A stretch of DNA of 64,000 nucleotides from Glycomyces algeriensis (lineage in GTDB: Bacteria; Actinomycetota; Actinomycetes; Mycobacteriales; Micromonosporaceae), in the NCBI RefSeq assembly GCF_027622855.1, contig NZ_JAPZVR010000002.1, positions 229,035 through 293,034 of the forward strand. Reading direction: 5' to 3'. Numbering within the stretch: position 1 is the stretch's first letter; each line of letters begins with the position of its first letter. Shown piece after piece: positions 38,024 to 46,083 of the stretch. The position numbers and the translations under genes are program-made. The notes below the pieces were generated by a model. It saw only the letters and a program-made list of their open reading frames with translations. It did not search any database and was not told the DNA's origin.

Positions 38024-38153
38024 GGAACCTCTATATCTCAGGATGCCCTGCATTTCACAGGAAATCGGGTGGAAGGCAAGTCAACGACAAATGCCGCGAA
38101 CCGAACAACCGCCTGCCGGTGAACTCGACGTGAATGCACCTCGGCCCCATGCG

Positions 38154-38198
38154 GAACGCCCTCCCCGTCGCGCCTTCGGCACGGCGGGGAGGGCGTTC
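38154..38198. terminator. terminator hairpin at the end of the glycosyltransferase gene
   Basis: A 14-bp stem, GAACGCCCTCCCCG with CGGGGAGGGCGTTC, around a 17-nt loop. The arm on the gene side overlaps the glycosyltransferase stop (38197-38199). It lies between that gene and the Tat-EEP promoter region (38024-38153), where no other gene is seen. Confidence 0.8.
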
Positions 38199-39885
38199 AC
38201 GCTCCTAAAGCGGCAGTGCTCCTGACGCGAGGATCGCGGTGGCCGCGATCAACCCGGTCCAGGTGAGGGCCGCCGACCAGTGCAGGCGGTTCGGTGACGG
38301 GCTTCTCTTGGGGCTCATGGCCTTCTCCTTCTACGGTGGCGTTCGGTTCCGGGCGCGCGCGGCCGCGTCGACGCAGCGCGCCCCAGGCGGCGGCCACTAC
38401 GGGCGCCGCGAGGTAGGTGTGGACGCCGATGAGCACGGCCGCGCCCCACAGGCGCTCCCAGCCGTGGACGGCGACGTCGTAGGCGAGCAGGGCCCACATG
38501 GCGGCGAGCGTGCCGCCGGTCCACAGCAGCACCCAGTTCACGGCGGTGCGCACCAGCGGGTTGGCGCGGCGGCGCGCACCGGTCGGGACCCACTCGGCCG
38601 CCTTGCCGCCCAGCATGTCCCGCAGTGCGACCAGGTGCGCGAAGCTCGACAGGAGTCCGGCCCGTAGGGTCTCCAGGCGCGTGCGCGAGCGGTGCAGGAG
38701 CGGCAGCAGCACACCCCAGGTCCAGATCGGGACCAGGAACGGCAGCAGGTGCACCGGGCTGATCTGGTCGGGCTGCCAGGCGAGGACGATGAGCATCGGC
38801 AGCGGTACCGCCCAGATGTTCACCACCCCCATGATGTAGCCGCTGATCCCGGCCCAGAATCCGAGCTGCGCCCGCCAGGGCAGACCCATGCCCGGCAGCG
38901 CGCCGGGGCGGGCGAGCTCGAGATTGCCCAGGCACCAGCGGTACTGCTGGTTGAGGAAGGCCTCGAGGGTGTCGGGGCTCAGTCCCTTGGCGAGGGCCAG
39001 CGGCACGTACACGGTGCGCAGGCCGAGCCGGTAGAGGGCGAGCCCGGTGTAGAGGTCCTCGGAGTGGTCGCGCACCACGAAGCCGCCGACCCGGTCGAGG
39101 GCCGAGCGCCGGTACACGGCGTTGGAGCCGCAGCAGACGGCCACGTCGTCGGCGTCGCGGGCGGGCTGGAGCCAGCGGTAGAACTGCTCCTGCGCGGCGG
39201 CGCCGGTGCGCTGGAGCCAGCCCATGGAGCGGCCGGTGTCGAAGACCTGCGGCGACTGGACGATCGCGACGGAAGGCTCTGCGGTGTAGGGCATCAGGTG
39301 GTGGAGGAAGTCCGGGCGCGGGCAGAAGTCCGCGTCGAAGACGACCACGAACTCGGCTTCGGAGCGGCCGAGGCCGTGGTTGAGGTTCCCGGCCTTCTTT
39401 CCGACCCCGGGGTCGGGCCGGTGGACGTACGCGAACCCGTGCCGGGCGGCGAGTTCGCGCACCTCCTCCCGGTCGAGTTCGTCGAGGACGAGGACGCCGA
39501 GCGGGCCGTCCCAGGCGAGCGCGGCGACGTACCGGTAGGTGTTGGCGAGCACTTCGACGGGCTCACCGCAGGTCGGCAGCAGCACATCCACTGAGGGCGG
39601 TGCGTCGGGGCGGTAGGCGCTCGTGAGCAGTTGGTGCCCGGCGGGGGTGATGCGGCGTGCGCGGATGCCGTCGAGCATTGAGAGTCCGACGGCGGCCGTA
39701 TTGAGGATCAGCACGATTCCGAACGGCCATAGTAGAGGATTGGCGAGCGCGAGGGCGACAGTGGCGGCCGCGGGGAAGAGGCACGAGGCGAACATGACCG
39801 CCATGACCCAGCGGCGTTGCGGTCCGAAGTAGTCGTAGAGCTCCGCATCGGTCGGCGGAGCTGGGAGTTCAGGATTGGCAGCCAT
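38197..39885 (-). CDS. cellulose-synthase-like family-2 glycosyltransferase
   Basis: 562 residues. Two N-terminal TM helices (about 28-70), a cytosolic GT-A domain, then at least four C-terminal TM helices. Processive GT2 motifs: D135 in LVLDELD, DAD at 184-186, HSEDLYT (E276/D277) and QQYRW (313-317). This is the BcsA pattern, used to make and extrude a beta-linked polysaccharide. No PilZ domain or BcsB partner is present here. ATG 39885 begins the conserved part; the upstream frame is not protein-like. The C-terminal 60 residues are polar and overlap a small ORF in another phase. Confidence 0.9.
   Translation of the reverse strand: MAANPELPAPPTDAELYDYFGPQRRWVMAVMFASCLFPAAATVALALANPLLWPFGIVLILNTAAVGLSMLDGIRARRITPAGHQLLTSAYRPDAPPSVDVLLPTCGEPVEVLANTYRYVAALAWDGPLGVLVLDELDREEVRELAARHGFAYVHRPDPGVGKKAGNLNHGLGRSEAEFVVVFDADFCPRPDFLHHLMPYTAEPSVAIVQSPQVFDTGRSMGWLQRTGAAAQEQFYRWLQPARDADDVAVCCGSNAVYRRSALDRVGGFVVRDHSEDLYTGLALYRLGLRTVYVPLALAKGLSPDTLEAFLNQQYRWCLGNLELARPGALPGMGLPWRAQLGFWAGISGYIMGVVNIWAVPLPMLIVLAWQPDQISPVHLLPFLVPIWTWGVLLPLLHRSRTRLETLRAGLLSSFAHLVALRDMLGGKAAEWVPTGARRRANPLVRTAVNWVLLWTGGTLAAMWALLAYDVAVHGWERLWGAAVLIGVHTYLAAPVVAAAWGALRRRGRARPEPNATVEGEGHEPQEKPVTEPPALVGGPHLDRVDRGHRDPRVRSTAALGA
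38205..38318 (-). CDS. 37-residue membrane peptide overlapping the glycosyltransferase 3' end
   Basis: ATG 38318 preceded by AGGAGAAGGCC, a better ribosome site than most in this window. The frame begins MSPKRSPSPNR and is followed by one hydrophobic segment (about residues 13-37: LHWSAALTWTGL and IAATAILASGALPL), ending in TAG at 38205. It lies wholly within the glycosyltransferase gene in another phase and would be coupled to it. The polar start followed by one TM helix resembles small accessory subunits, but no family is recognised. Confidence 0.5.
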   Translation of the reverse strand: MSPKRSPSPNRLHWSAALTWTGLIAATAILASGALPL

Positions 39886-40174
39886 GATGAGGGACGGCTC
39901 CGAGGGTGGTGAGGCGGGGAGATGCGGCCGGTCCACGGTGTCCGGCCTCCGATGCCGGATTCGGCAATGCCTTGAGGGTAGCGCTCCCACAACCTTGCGA
40001 GCAAGGGCGCATAGCGTATTTCTCGATCAATATGCCAAGTGCCACAAGGCAATGCCATCGATGATCTTCAGCGTTTCGAATAAATGGATCGACAATTCCC
40101 GATGCATTTCACGGCCCCGCCTGCCGATGCGCCTAAAGAGGACTGTCGATGCCGTTGTCGAACGCGCACGGCGA
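39886..40174. promoter_or_regulatory. spacer with AT-rich promoter-like stretch before the glycosyltransferase
   Basis: No gene seen in about 290 bp. 40015-40130 is clearly AT-richer than its surroundings and contains a dyad TGCC-N11-GGCA (40033-40051). It probably carries the promoter and operator of the minus-strand glycosyltransferase. The box positions are not certain. Confidence 0.4.
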
Positions 40175-40200
40175 CGGCGGCGGGCCGGAGCCCGCCGCCG
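40175..40200 (-). terminator. terminator after the FAD monooxygenase
   Basis: A perfect 10-bp stem, GGCGGCGGGC with GCCCGCCGCC, around CGGA, 17 bases downstream of the monooxygenase stop on the minus strand. Confidence 0.85.
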
Positions 40201-40216
40201 CGGTGGTGTTCGGAGT

Positions 40217-41632
40217 TCAGCTCTTGCCCGCGTGGCTCTCCAGGTAGGCGCGGATCGCGGCGGGGTCGTCCTCGCCGGCCCAGCCGATGTAGGCGTCGGG
40301 GCGGACGATCGTGACGGTGCCGTCGGGGGCGGCCGAGGCGGCGTCGGCGACGAAGCCGGCTGCGTACGACTCGGCGCTGTCGAGGACCACGAACCTGCCG
40401 CCTCGCAGGGCCTCGTAGAGGCGGGTGCCGTCGGCGAGGTCGATGTCGTTGGCGCGGTGGCCCACGAGCCGGCCCTCGCCCTTCTCATGTCCGTAGTGGA
40501 TGCCGATGCCGCTGATCATGCCGGTCATCTTGTGCATGATCGGCTTGATGCGAAGGGCGGTCTCGACGGCGATGCCGCGCACGGCCTGGCCGATCTTGGA
40601 GCGGTTGGCGGCGACGCGGACGAGCGCGCCGCTGGAGCGCAGCACCGCCTTGCCGACCGGGTGCCGTTCGCCTTCATAGGAGTCGAGCACGGCCGGGTCG
40701 GCGCCGCGCAGGGCGGCGGCGAGCTTCCAGGAGAGGTTCGCGGCGTCCTGGATGCCGGTGTTCATGCCCTGACCACCTGCGGGCGAGTGGCAGTGGGCGG
40801 CGTCGCCCGCGAGGAAGACGTTGCGGTCGCGGTAGGTCGGGGCCTGCCGCTCATCCGAGTGGAACCGCGAAGCCCACCGCTGGTCGTGCATGCCGAAGTC
40901 GGTGCCGAGCGCCAGCTTCGCGGCCGTCCGGATCTCCTCGAGCTCGACCGGGGCGTCGTCGGCCTGCTGGTCGGCGCTGTTCCAGGCGATGATCCGCCAG
41001 TAGCCGTCGCCGAAGTCGGTGACGAAGCAGAAGGCGCCGTTGGCACCCGCGGTGATCGGGCTCTGCGCGGGCGGTTCGGCGAGGAGCACGTCGGCGAGCA
41101 TCATCGACTTGAGGACCGAGTCCCCGGGGAACGGGATGCCGACGGCCTCGCGGACCGGGGAGCGGACGCCGTCGGCGCCGACCACGTAGGCGGCGGTGTA
41201 GTCGCCCTGGTCGGTGTGGACGGTGACGCGGCCGCCGGCCTGGTCGACGCCGGTGACGGTGTGGCCGTAGTGGATCGTGACGCCGGCTTTGGCGGCGCGC
41301 TCGCGCAGCACACGCTCCACGTTGTACTGCGGGGTCATGAGCACGCACGGGAACCGGGTGTCGAGGTGGTTCAGGTGGAGCGTGGCCCGGCCGAAGAGGA
41401 AGAGCTCGTCGAGCTTGTTGCCGCCAAGGGCGAACAGGTCGTCGGCGACGCCGCGGGCGTCGAGGACTTCGAGGGTACGGGCGTGGACGGCGAAGGCCCT
41501 GGAGAGGTTCGAGAGCTCGGCACCGCGCTTCTCGAGGACGAGGACGTCCACGCCGGCTTCGGCGAGGTCGCCCGCGAGCAGCAGTCCGGTGGGTCCGGCT
41601 CCGACGACGATGACTTCCGCTTGGGTTGACAT
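40217..41632 (-). CDS. FAD-dependent aromatic-type monooxygenase
   Basis: 471 residues. PHBH-fold class-A monooxygenase: N-terminal VIVVGAGPTGLLLAGDLAEAG (FAD), the central VGADGVRSPVR (DG motif) and NVFLAGDAAHCHSPAGGQGM (GD motif). A truncated thioredoxin-like C-terminus starts near residue 395. This matches polyketide hydroxylases, aromatic hydroxylases and rifampicin monooxygenases (Rox); which one cannot be decided here. It is a single gene behind a strong palindrome at 41663-41686, so it is likely induced by a ligand. Confidence 0.85.
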   Translation of the reverse strand: MSTQAEVIVVGAGPTGLLLAGDLAEAGVDVLVLEKRGAELSNLSRAFAVHARTLEVLDARGVADDLFALGGNKLDELFLFGRATLHLNHLDTRFPCVLMTPQYNVERVLRERAAKAGVTIHYGHTVTGVDQAGGRVTVHTDQGDYTAAYVVGADGVRSPVREAVGIPFPGDSVLKSMMLADVLLAEPPAQSPITAGANGAFCFVTDFGDGYWRIIAWNSADQQADDAPVELEEIRTAAKLALGTDFGMHDQRWASRFHSDERQAPTYRDRNVFLAGDAAHCHSPAGGQGMNTGIQDAANLSWKLAAALRGADPAVLDSYEGERHPVGKAVLRSSGALVRVAANRSKIGQAVRGIAVETALRIKPIMHKMTGMISGIGIHYGHEKGEGRLVGHRANDIDLADGTRLYEALRGGRFVVLDSAESYAAGFVADAASAAPDGTVTIVRPDAYIGWAGEDDPAAIRAYLESHAGKS

Positions 41633-41662
41633 GGCGCTCTCCTTGGGGTGGTCCGCGACGCT

Positions 41663-41686
41663 TTAATTCATCACTTGATGAATTAA
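41663..41686 (-). promoter_or_regulatory. 24-bp operator palindrome before the FAD monooxygenase
   Basis: Two perfect 10-bp arms, TTAATTCATC and GATGAATTAA, around a 4-nt spacer, starting 31 bases upstream of the monooxygenase ATG. The AT-rich dyad looks like a MarR- or TetR-type site. No regulator gene lies next to it; the only MarR gene in the window is 4.4 kb away. Confidence 0.65.
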
Positions 41687-41837
41687 CGGTAGCATCCCGG
41701 ATCCCGCCATGGGAACCGTTGGGAGAGCAGGCTTCGCATGAGCTGAGCCACTCCCGGCGGCGAGCGCCCGGCCGCGCAGCGGCAGAGTCGGCGCTGCGGG
41801 ACACCCGGGCCAATCCAGTTCATTTAGGATGCTTCGC

Positions 41838-42692
41838 ATGCCCAGCCCCGAACACCAGCCAGGCGCCGCAGACGAGCCGCCGGCGCCCGAACCGACGCGC
41901 CCCAGCATGGAGGCCCGCCCGGAGCCGACGCCCCCCGCAGCGCACCTGCCCTTCCAGCCCCCGATGTACGCCGCCGCTCCCCTGCCGCCGCAACCGAAGC
42001 GCAGGAGCGGGCGCGTACTCGCCATCGCGCTCGTGATCGCCCTGATGATCGCCGGCGGGGTGGTCGGCTACCTCGTCACCGGCGACGACGACTCCGGTTC
42101 CGCCGCAGAGGAGTCCGCGTCCGAGGAGCCGAGCAGCGCGGCCGAGCTGAGCGACTCGCCCTCCCCCGAGGCCCCGTTGTTCTCCGGCGAGTTCCTGGAG
42201 GTGGCGACACTGGGCGCCAGCGTGCCGGTCGCGAACGACCGCTGGCAGCTCGACGAGGGGCCGGTCGACTTCGACTACGCGAAGGACGCGTCGCTCTACA
42301 ACATCGAGCTCGCCGAGAACTGGTACGCCGCCTTCTCCGCGGGGCGCTATGCGATTCCCGAGCTGCCGTTCAGCCCGGAGACCATGGGCGACACCGCCTC
42401 CACGGTTGCCCGGGTCTGGGCCGAGAGTTCCGCGTCGGGCGGGGAGAACGGCCGCGCCTCAGACCCGGTGCTCACCGAGGTCACCGTGGACGGTCGCGCC
42501 GGGGTCCTCGCCGAGTCCACCGCCTCGTGGGACGGCTCGCAGTTCACCGCCGACGAGTACGAGCGAATCGTGATCCTGCTGGTCGACGTCGACGGGGTGA
42601 ACGCGTTCGTGGCCGGGGCCTACATGCCGCAGTCGGCCGACGACGAGTACGACCTGCTCGTGGACGCCCTCTTGGCGACCACGTTCGCGTAG
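41838..42692 (+). CDS. single-pass membrane-anchored extracytoplasmic protein
   Basis: 284 residues from ATG 41838 (AGGA 8 bases upstream; ATG 41829 is an alternative). A Pro-rich cytosolic N-terminus (about 55 residues), one TM helix (VLAIALVIALMIAGGVVGYLV), an acidic Ser/Glu linker, then an extracellular domain of about 170 residues with no recognised family. This topology is common for actinobacterial proteins of unknown function. A terminator follows. Confidence 0.72.
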   Translation: MPSPEHQPGAADEPPAPEPTRPSMEARPEPTPPAAHLPFQPPMYAAAPLPPQPKRRSGRVLAIALVIALMIAGGVVGYLVTGDDDSGSAAEESASEEPSSAAELSDSPSPEAPLFSGEFLEVATLGASVPVANDRWQLDEGPVDFDYAKDASLYNIELAENWYAAFSAGRYAIPELPFSPETMGDTASTVARVWAESSASGGENGRASDPVLTEVTVDGRAGVLAESTASWDGSQFTADEYERIVILLVDVDGVNAFVAGAYMPQSADDEYDLLVDALLATTFA

Positions 42693-42704
42693 CCGGAAAC
42701 GGCT

Positions 42705-42738
42705 CAGGGCCGCGGGAGGTGAGAAGCCCGCGGCCCTG
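42705..42738 (+). terminator. terminator hairpin
   Basis: A 12-bp stem, CAGGGCCGCGGG with CCCGCGGCCCTG, around a 10-nt loop, 13 bases after the stop of the anchored protein. Confidence 0.88.
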
Positions 42739-42749
42739 GATCGTACTGC

Positions 42750-42778
42750 CGAAGATAGGTTAGCATAACCTAACTTCG
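42750..42778. promoter_or_regulatory. iron-box-like palindrome between convergent genes
   Basis: The 19-mer at 42755-42773 (ATAGGTTAGCATAACCTAA) matches 16 of 19 positions of the actinobacterial IdeR/DmdR iron box TTAGGTTAGGCTAACCTAA. It lies between two 3' gene ends, where no promoter is expected. The arms extend outward by CGAAG/CTTCG, making a 13-bp stem with one mismatch. It could therefore instead be the terminator of the minus-strand gene. Confidence 0.5.
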
Positions 42779-42793
42779 AACCTCAAGCGGTGC

Positions 42794-43960
42794 TCACCAG
42801 CGCAGGAACGCGCCGACACCCCCCGCCTTCTCGTCGATCCCCACGCCGTCGCTGAGGATCGAGACCCGTGCGTCCGAGGCCAGCGCCATCTCGATCATCG
42901 CCTCGCCGAGCTGGGCGTCCGCGATGGCCGAGGCCAGCTCGGGCTGCCCGGGGGCGATCGCGTCGGCCAGGACCGCGCCTTCCGGGATGCGGCGCCCGCT
43001 CCACACCGAGTCGCGCTCGATGACGAGCCGGTCGACCCGGCCGCCCTGGAGCGCGTCGAGCACGGCCTCGGAGCCCGCCACGGTCTTGCGCGGGGACTCG
43101 GCGAAGTCGGCGGTGAGCCGCGCGTCCCGGGCCGCCCTCGCGGCCGCGATCTCAGGCGCGAGAGCCTGCTGGATCTGCGCGGGCGTGGACTGGCTGAGGA
43201 CGAGCCGCGAGGGCACGACCTCGGCCTTGAGCCCGTTGTGCAGCGACTTGGAGGCCGCCTCGACGAGCTCCGGTTCGCCGGTGACGACGAGCAGCTCCCA
43301 GCCGAACGTCGTCACGTGCTCCTCCAGTGTGGAGTGGGCGGCGGCGAGGAACTTCTGGAGGTGCTCGCCGATGCGGTAGTCGAACAGGTCGTGCTGGTTG
43401 TTCGCGGTGATGCCGTCGCGCCCGCCCCAGGCGCTGCGGGTGGCGCTGGGGCCCTTCATGACCCGCCAGCTGGCGGTGTCGAGCTCGAAGTGCAGCCCGG
43501 AGACCTCCTCGCACCTGCCGAAGCGGCTGTCGAGGAGGCGCATGCCCTTGCCGTCGACGACGGCGATGCCGATCGGCGAGCCCTCGGCCCAGGCGCCGAG
43601 CATCGGGGCGATGTGGGAGCGGGGGGCGAGGGCGACCCGGTCGGTCAGCGGTGTCTGCATCTCGACGCTGTAGGTCTGGCCTGAGGCGAGCCCGATGAAC
43701 AGCGCGCGGCCGATCCCGGGCGCGCCGGGGCGGACGAGCTGCTCGATGTCGAGCTTCATCTCCTCGACGCGGCGGCCGAGCGCGGAGCGCGTGCCGTTGT
43801 CGACGGCTTCGTGCAGTTGCTTCAGCCCCTGGTCGAGCCGGGTCTTCCAGGGCGGCGTGGAACCTTCCTGCCGGGGGTCGGCGTTGACGTAGAGCGAGAG
43901 CACGCCGGTGTCGTCGCGCAGTTTCACCAGCCTGAGTTGCGTCTCGCGGTCCATCGGCAT
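42794..43960 (-). CDS. baeRF-family (archaeo-eukaryotic release-factor-like) protein
   Basis: 388 residues from ATG 43960 (GAGGAGG about 9 bases upstream); the longer frame to 44167 has no ribosome site. Three-part layout like eRF1/Pelota: an N-terminal domain beginning LRLVKLRDDTGVLSLYVNADP, a middle domain (RIGEHLQKFLAAAHSTLEEH, WELLVVTGEPELVEAASKSL), and a C-terminal L7Ae-like domain (AVLDALQGGRVDRLVIER to the end). No GGQ motif is evident. Members of the bacterial baeRF families are thought to act on ribosomes, often in stress; the role here is inferred. Confidence 0.7.
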   Translation of the reverse strand: MPMDRETQLRLVKLRDDTGVLSLYVNADPRQEGSTPPWKTRLDQGLKQLHEAVDNGTRSALGRRVEEMKLDIEQLVRPGAPGIGRALFIGLASGQTYSVEMQTPLTDRVALAPRSHIAPMLGAWAEGSPIGIAVVDGKGMRLLDSRFGRCEEVSGLHFELDTASWRVMKGPSATRSAWGGRDGITANNQHDLFDYRIGEHLQKFLAAAHSTLEEHVTTFGWELLVVTGEPELVEAASKSLHNGLKAEVVPSRLVLSQSTPAQIQQALAPEIAAARAARDARLTADFAESPRKTVAGSEAVLDALQGGRVDRLVIERDSVWSGRRIPEGAVLADAIAPGQPELASAIADAQLGEAMIEMALASDARVSILSDGVGIDEKAGGVGAFLRW

Positions 43961-44054
43961 GGCTAATCGCCTCCTCGATCGAGCGGAATTCGCCTCAGGA
44001 TATTCCCGGAGGTGCCCGTTCGTGAAGGTTTCGCCAGTTACGCCTGAAGTGCCG

Positions 44055-44831
44055 TCAGACGGGGCACCCGTCAGGCCCGCACGCTCCACTAATTGACGAC
44101 TCCGCATGCTCCGTCGAACTGGCGCCTTCAGCGCCGGCGATCGTGGTGATCGCCGGTCGCTTTTCACCCCAAGCCTTCTCGAGGACCTCGGTGAACAGCT
44201 CGGTGGGCTGGGCGCCGGAGACGCCGTACTTCTCGTCGACGACGAAGAAGGGCACGCCGGTGGCGCCGAGCGCGGCGGCCTCGGCCTGGTCGGCGCGGAC
44301 CGCGTCGCGGTAGGCCTCGGGGTCGTCGAGGACCGCGACGACCTCGTCCTTGTCGAGGCCGGCGGCGACGGACACGTCGATCACGCGCCCACGCTCGAAG
44401 ATCGAGGCCTCGTCGGCGAAGTTGGCGACGTAGAACGCCTGCCAGACCTGGGCCTCCAGGCCCCGCTCAGCAGCGAGGTGCAGGATGCGGTGGAGGTCGA
44501 AGGTGTTGCCGTGGTCGCGGCCTTCGGTGCGGTATTCAAGGCCCTCGGCCTTGGCGAGGTCGCCGAGCCGGTACTCCCCGGCCTGCGCCTGGGCGCGGCT
44601 CATGCCGTACTTCTTGACGAGCATGTCGACGACCGGGGCGGTGTCGCCCGGCTCGCGGTGCGGGTCGAGTTCGAAGGACCGGTGCCGGATCTCGACGTCG
44701 ACCTTCCCGTCGAGCTGCTGCACGGCCTTGTCGAACCGGGCCTTCCCGACGTAGCACCAAGGGCAGGCGATGTCGGACCAGATGTCCACGCGTAGCTTTT
44801 CCACGACTCCCCCAACACTTGAAGCTTCCAT
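44055..44831 (-). CDS. DsbA-family (FrnE-like) thiol oxidoreductase
   Basis: 258 residues. Thioredoxin fold with the active site CPWC (about residues 23-26, SDIACPWCYVGKARF), a long helical insertion, and the cis-Pro motif GVPFFVVDEKYGVSGAQP. This is the FrnE/2-hydroxychromene isomerase branch, cytosolic. It also has a C-terminal CGPDGC pair, a second possible thiol centre. Start uncertain: ATG 44831 with GGTGGA is used; GTG 44804 would trim 9 residues. Upstream DNA is a repeat-rich spacer. Confidence 0.85.
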   Translation of the reverse strand: MEASSVGGVVEKLRVDIWSDIACPWCYVGKARFDKAVQQLDGKVDVEIRHRSFELDPHREPGDTAPVVDMLVKKYGMSRAQAQAGEYRLGDLAKAEGLEYRTEGRDHGNTFDLHRILHLAAERGLEAQVWQAFYVANFADEASIFERGRVIDVSVAAGLDKDEVVAVLDDPEAYRDAVRADQAEAAALGATGVPFFVVDEKYGVSGAQPTELFTEVLEKAWGEKRPAITTIAGAEGASSTEHAESSISGACGPDGCPV

Positions 44832-45063
44832 GAAATTCCACCCTGTGCCCCGGGCCTCCCCACCTGCGCCCCAGGCCCCACCAGCGACCGCAAATGCGGC
44901 GAGTCTCGCCACTCGCGCCCAAGCCTTTCCACCCGCCCACGACGCGCGCACCCAGGCCTCTCTCGCCTGCCCACAATGCGAGCACCCACGCCACCCGCCA
45001 CTCGCGCCCAAGCCTCCGTTCAGGTACCCTGTCTCAGGCTCGGCGCGCTCCCGCGCGCCCTCC
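44832..45063. repeat. repeat-rich spacer before tRNA-Val
   Basis: No gene. An exact 20-bp direct repeat, CGCCACTCGCGCCCAAGCCT, lies at 44907-44926 and 44996-45015, with weaker copies of the GCGCCC(C)AGGCC core at 44840-44875 and near 44950. C-rich on this strand. Open frames here change between copies and are not called. Confidence 0.7.
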
Positions 45064-45138
45064 GGGTGCTTAGCTCAGCGGTAGAGCACCTCGCTTACAA
45101 CGAGGTGGTCACAGGTTCGATCCCTGTAGCACCCACCA
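45064..45138 (+). tRNA. tRNA-Val (anticodon UAC)
   Basis: Complete cloverleaf: acceptor GGGTGCT with AGCACCC, D arm with TAGCTCAGCGGTAGAGCA, anticodon stem CCTCG/CGAGG with loop CTTACAA (anticodon TAC at 45096-45098), T arm CAGGTTCGATCCCTG, and encoded CCA at 45136-45138. It reads GUA (and wobble) valine codons. Confidence 0.98.
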
Positions 45139-45148
45139 GCACGAAGAC

Positions 45149-45172
45149 CCCCGGCGGAGCATCCGCCAGGGG
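45149..45172 (+). terminator. terminator after tRNA-Val
   Basis: A stem of GGCGGA with TCCGCC, extended by CCCC/GGGG past one unpaired A, loop GCA, 10 bases after the tRNA. Confidence 0.75.
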
Positions 45173-45198
45173 CCGAGAAGAGCCAGATCAAGAGCCGG

Positions 45199-45588
45199 TC
45201 AGCCTTGGGTGGGCGGGCGGTCGTGGCGGGGCAGGGTTTGGACCGCCAGGTCGTAGGAGTCGCGCACGAGGTCGGTGGCCAGTGCTCGGGTGATGCCGGT
45301 ACCGGGGCCGATCGAGATCCAGTGGTTCTTGTCGAGGTAGCGGCCGGCGGTCACGGTCCGGTGTTGCGCGCGCAGGGCGCGGGCGTCGCTCGGGTCGGCC
45401 TTCACGGTGATGATCTGCTCGTCGGGGTCGTCGGTGACGATCAGGAACACTTTGCCGGCGACCTTGTACACGTCCAGCTTGTCGACGAACGGGCGTCCTT
45501 CGGTGACCTCGGGCAGGGATGCGGCCACCTCCCGTGCGACCGCCTGGAGACGCTCGCCGTTCATTCCCTCGCCGTCCGGTGACTGCAT
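45199..45588 (-). CDS. MmcQ/YjbR-family protein
   Basis: 129 residues, ATG 45588 (AGGA 7 bases upstream; ATG 45564 is an alternative). The pattern LPEVTEGRPFVDKLDVYKVAGKVFLIVTDDP, then ITVKADPSDARALR and the late NHWISIGPG, is the MmcQ/YjbR fold, annotated as DNA-binding-like (CyaY-like) with unknown biological role. Convergent with the tRNA. Confidence 0.85.
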   Translation of the reverse strand: MQSPDGEGMNGERLQAVAREVAASLPEVTEGRPFVDKLDVYKVAGKVFLIVTDDPDEQIITVKADPSDARALRAQHRTVTAGRYLDKNHWISIGPGTGITRALATDLVRDSYDLAVQTLPRHDRPPTQG

Positions 45589-45614
45589 GCGCTGATCCTA
45601 TGTGCAGTCGGGGT

Positions 45615-46031
45615 CTAGTGGTCGAGCCAGCGGCGGATCGCGTCGAGTGCGTTCTGCGGGCTGGTGTTGAAGCTGATCCGGATGCCCGGCTGGAGGTCGA
45701 TGAGGACGTTGACGATCCGCTCCAGCAGCACGGTGTTCTCCGGGAACAGGCGCACGCCGCCGCCGACGAGTGCGACGCCGAAGGTGCCTTCGGCGAACCG
45801 CCGGCGCAGCTCGGCCTCGGCTTCGTCGGGGTCTTTGCTGATGCCGCACAGCTCGCCGGCGATGCCTTCGGCCTGGATCGCTCCCCAGCCGCGCTCGATC
45901 TGCGCGGCCAGCTCCGCGACCGTCATGTTCAGGGGTGCGAGTTCTTCTTCGCTCATCGTCTCCGCGAGGAAGCCGATGAAGAGGACGCGGTCGCTGACCG
46001 GCGCTTTCACTTGCGAGTTCTGGTGGGACAT
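45615..46031 (-). CDS. conserved alpha/beta protein of unknown function
   Basis: 138 residues. It begins with a short polar tail, then VLFIGFLAETM, a long acidic stretch, a central GTFGVALVGGGVRLFP and VLLERIVNVLIDLQPGIRISFN. The strand-helix alternation and glycine-rich VGGGVR suggest a Rossmann-like fold. No catalytic motif is apparent. It lies 52 bp downstream of the MarR gene and is probably in its operon. Confidence 0.6.
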   Translation of the reverse strand: MSHQNSQVKAPVSDRVLFIGFLAETMSEEELAPLNMTVAELAAQIERGWGAIQAEGIAGELCGISKDPDEAEAELRRRFAEGTFGVALVGGGVRLFPENTVLLERIVNVLIDLQPGIRISFNTSPQNALDAIRRWLDH

Positions 46032-46083
46032 CGAAATTCCTCCATAGTGGATCTGGTGTCTTGACCCGGACGCGTGCCGGGAC

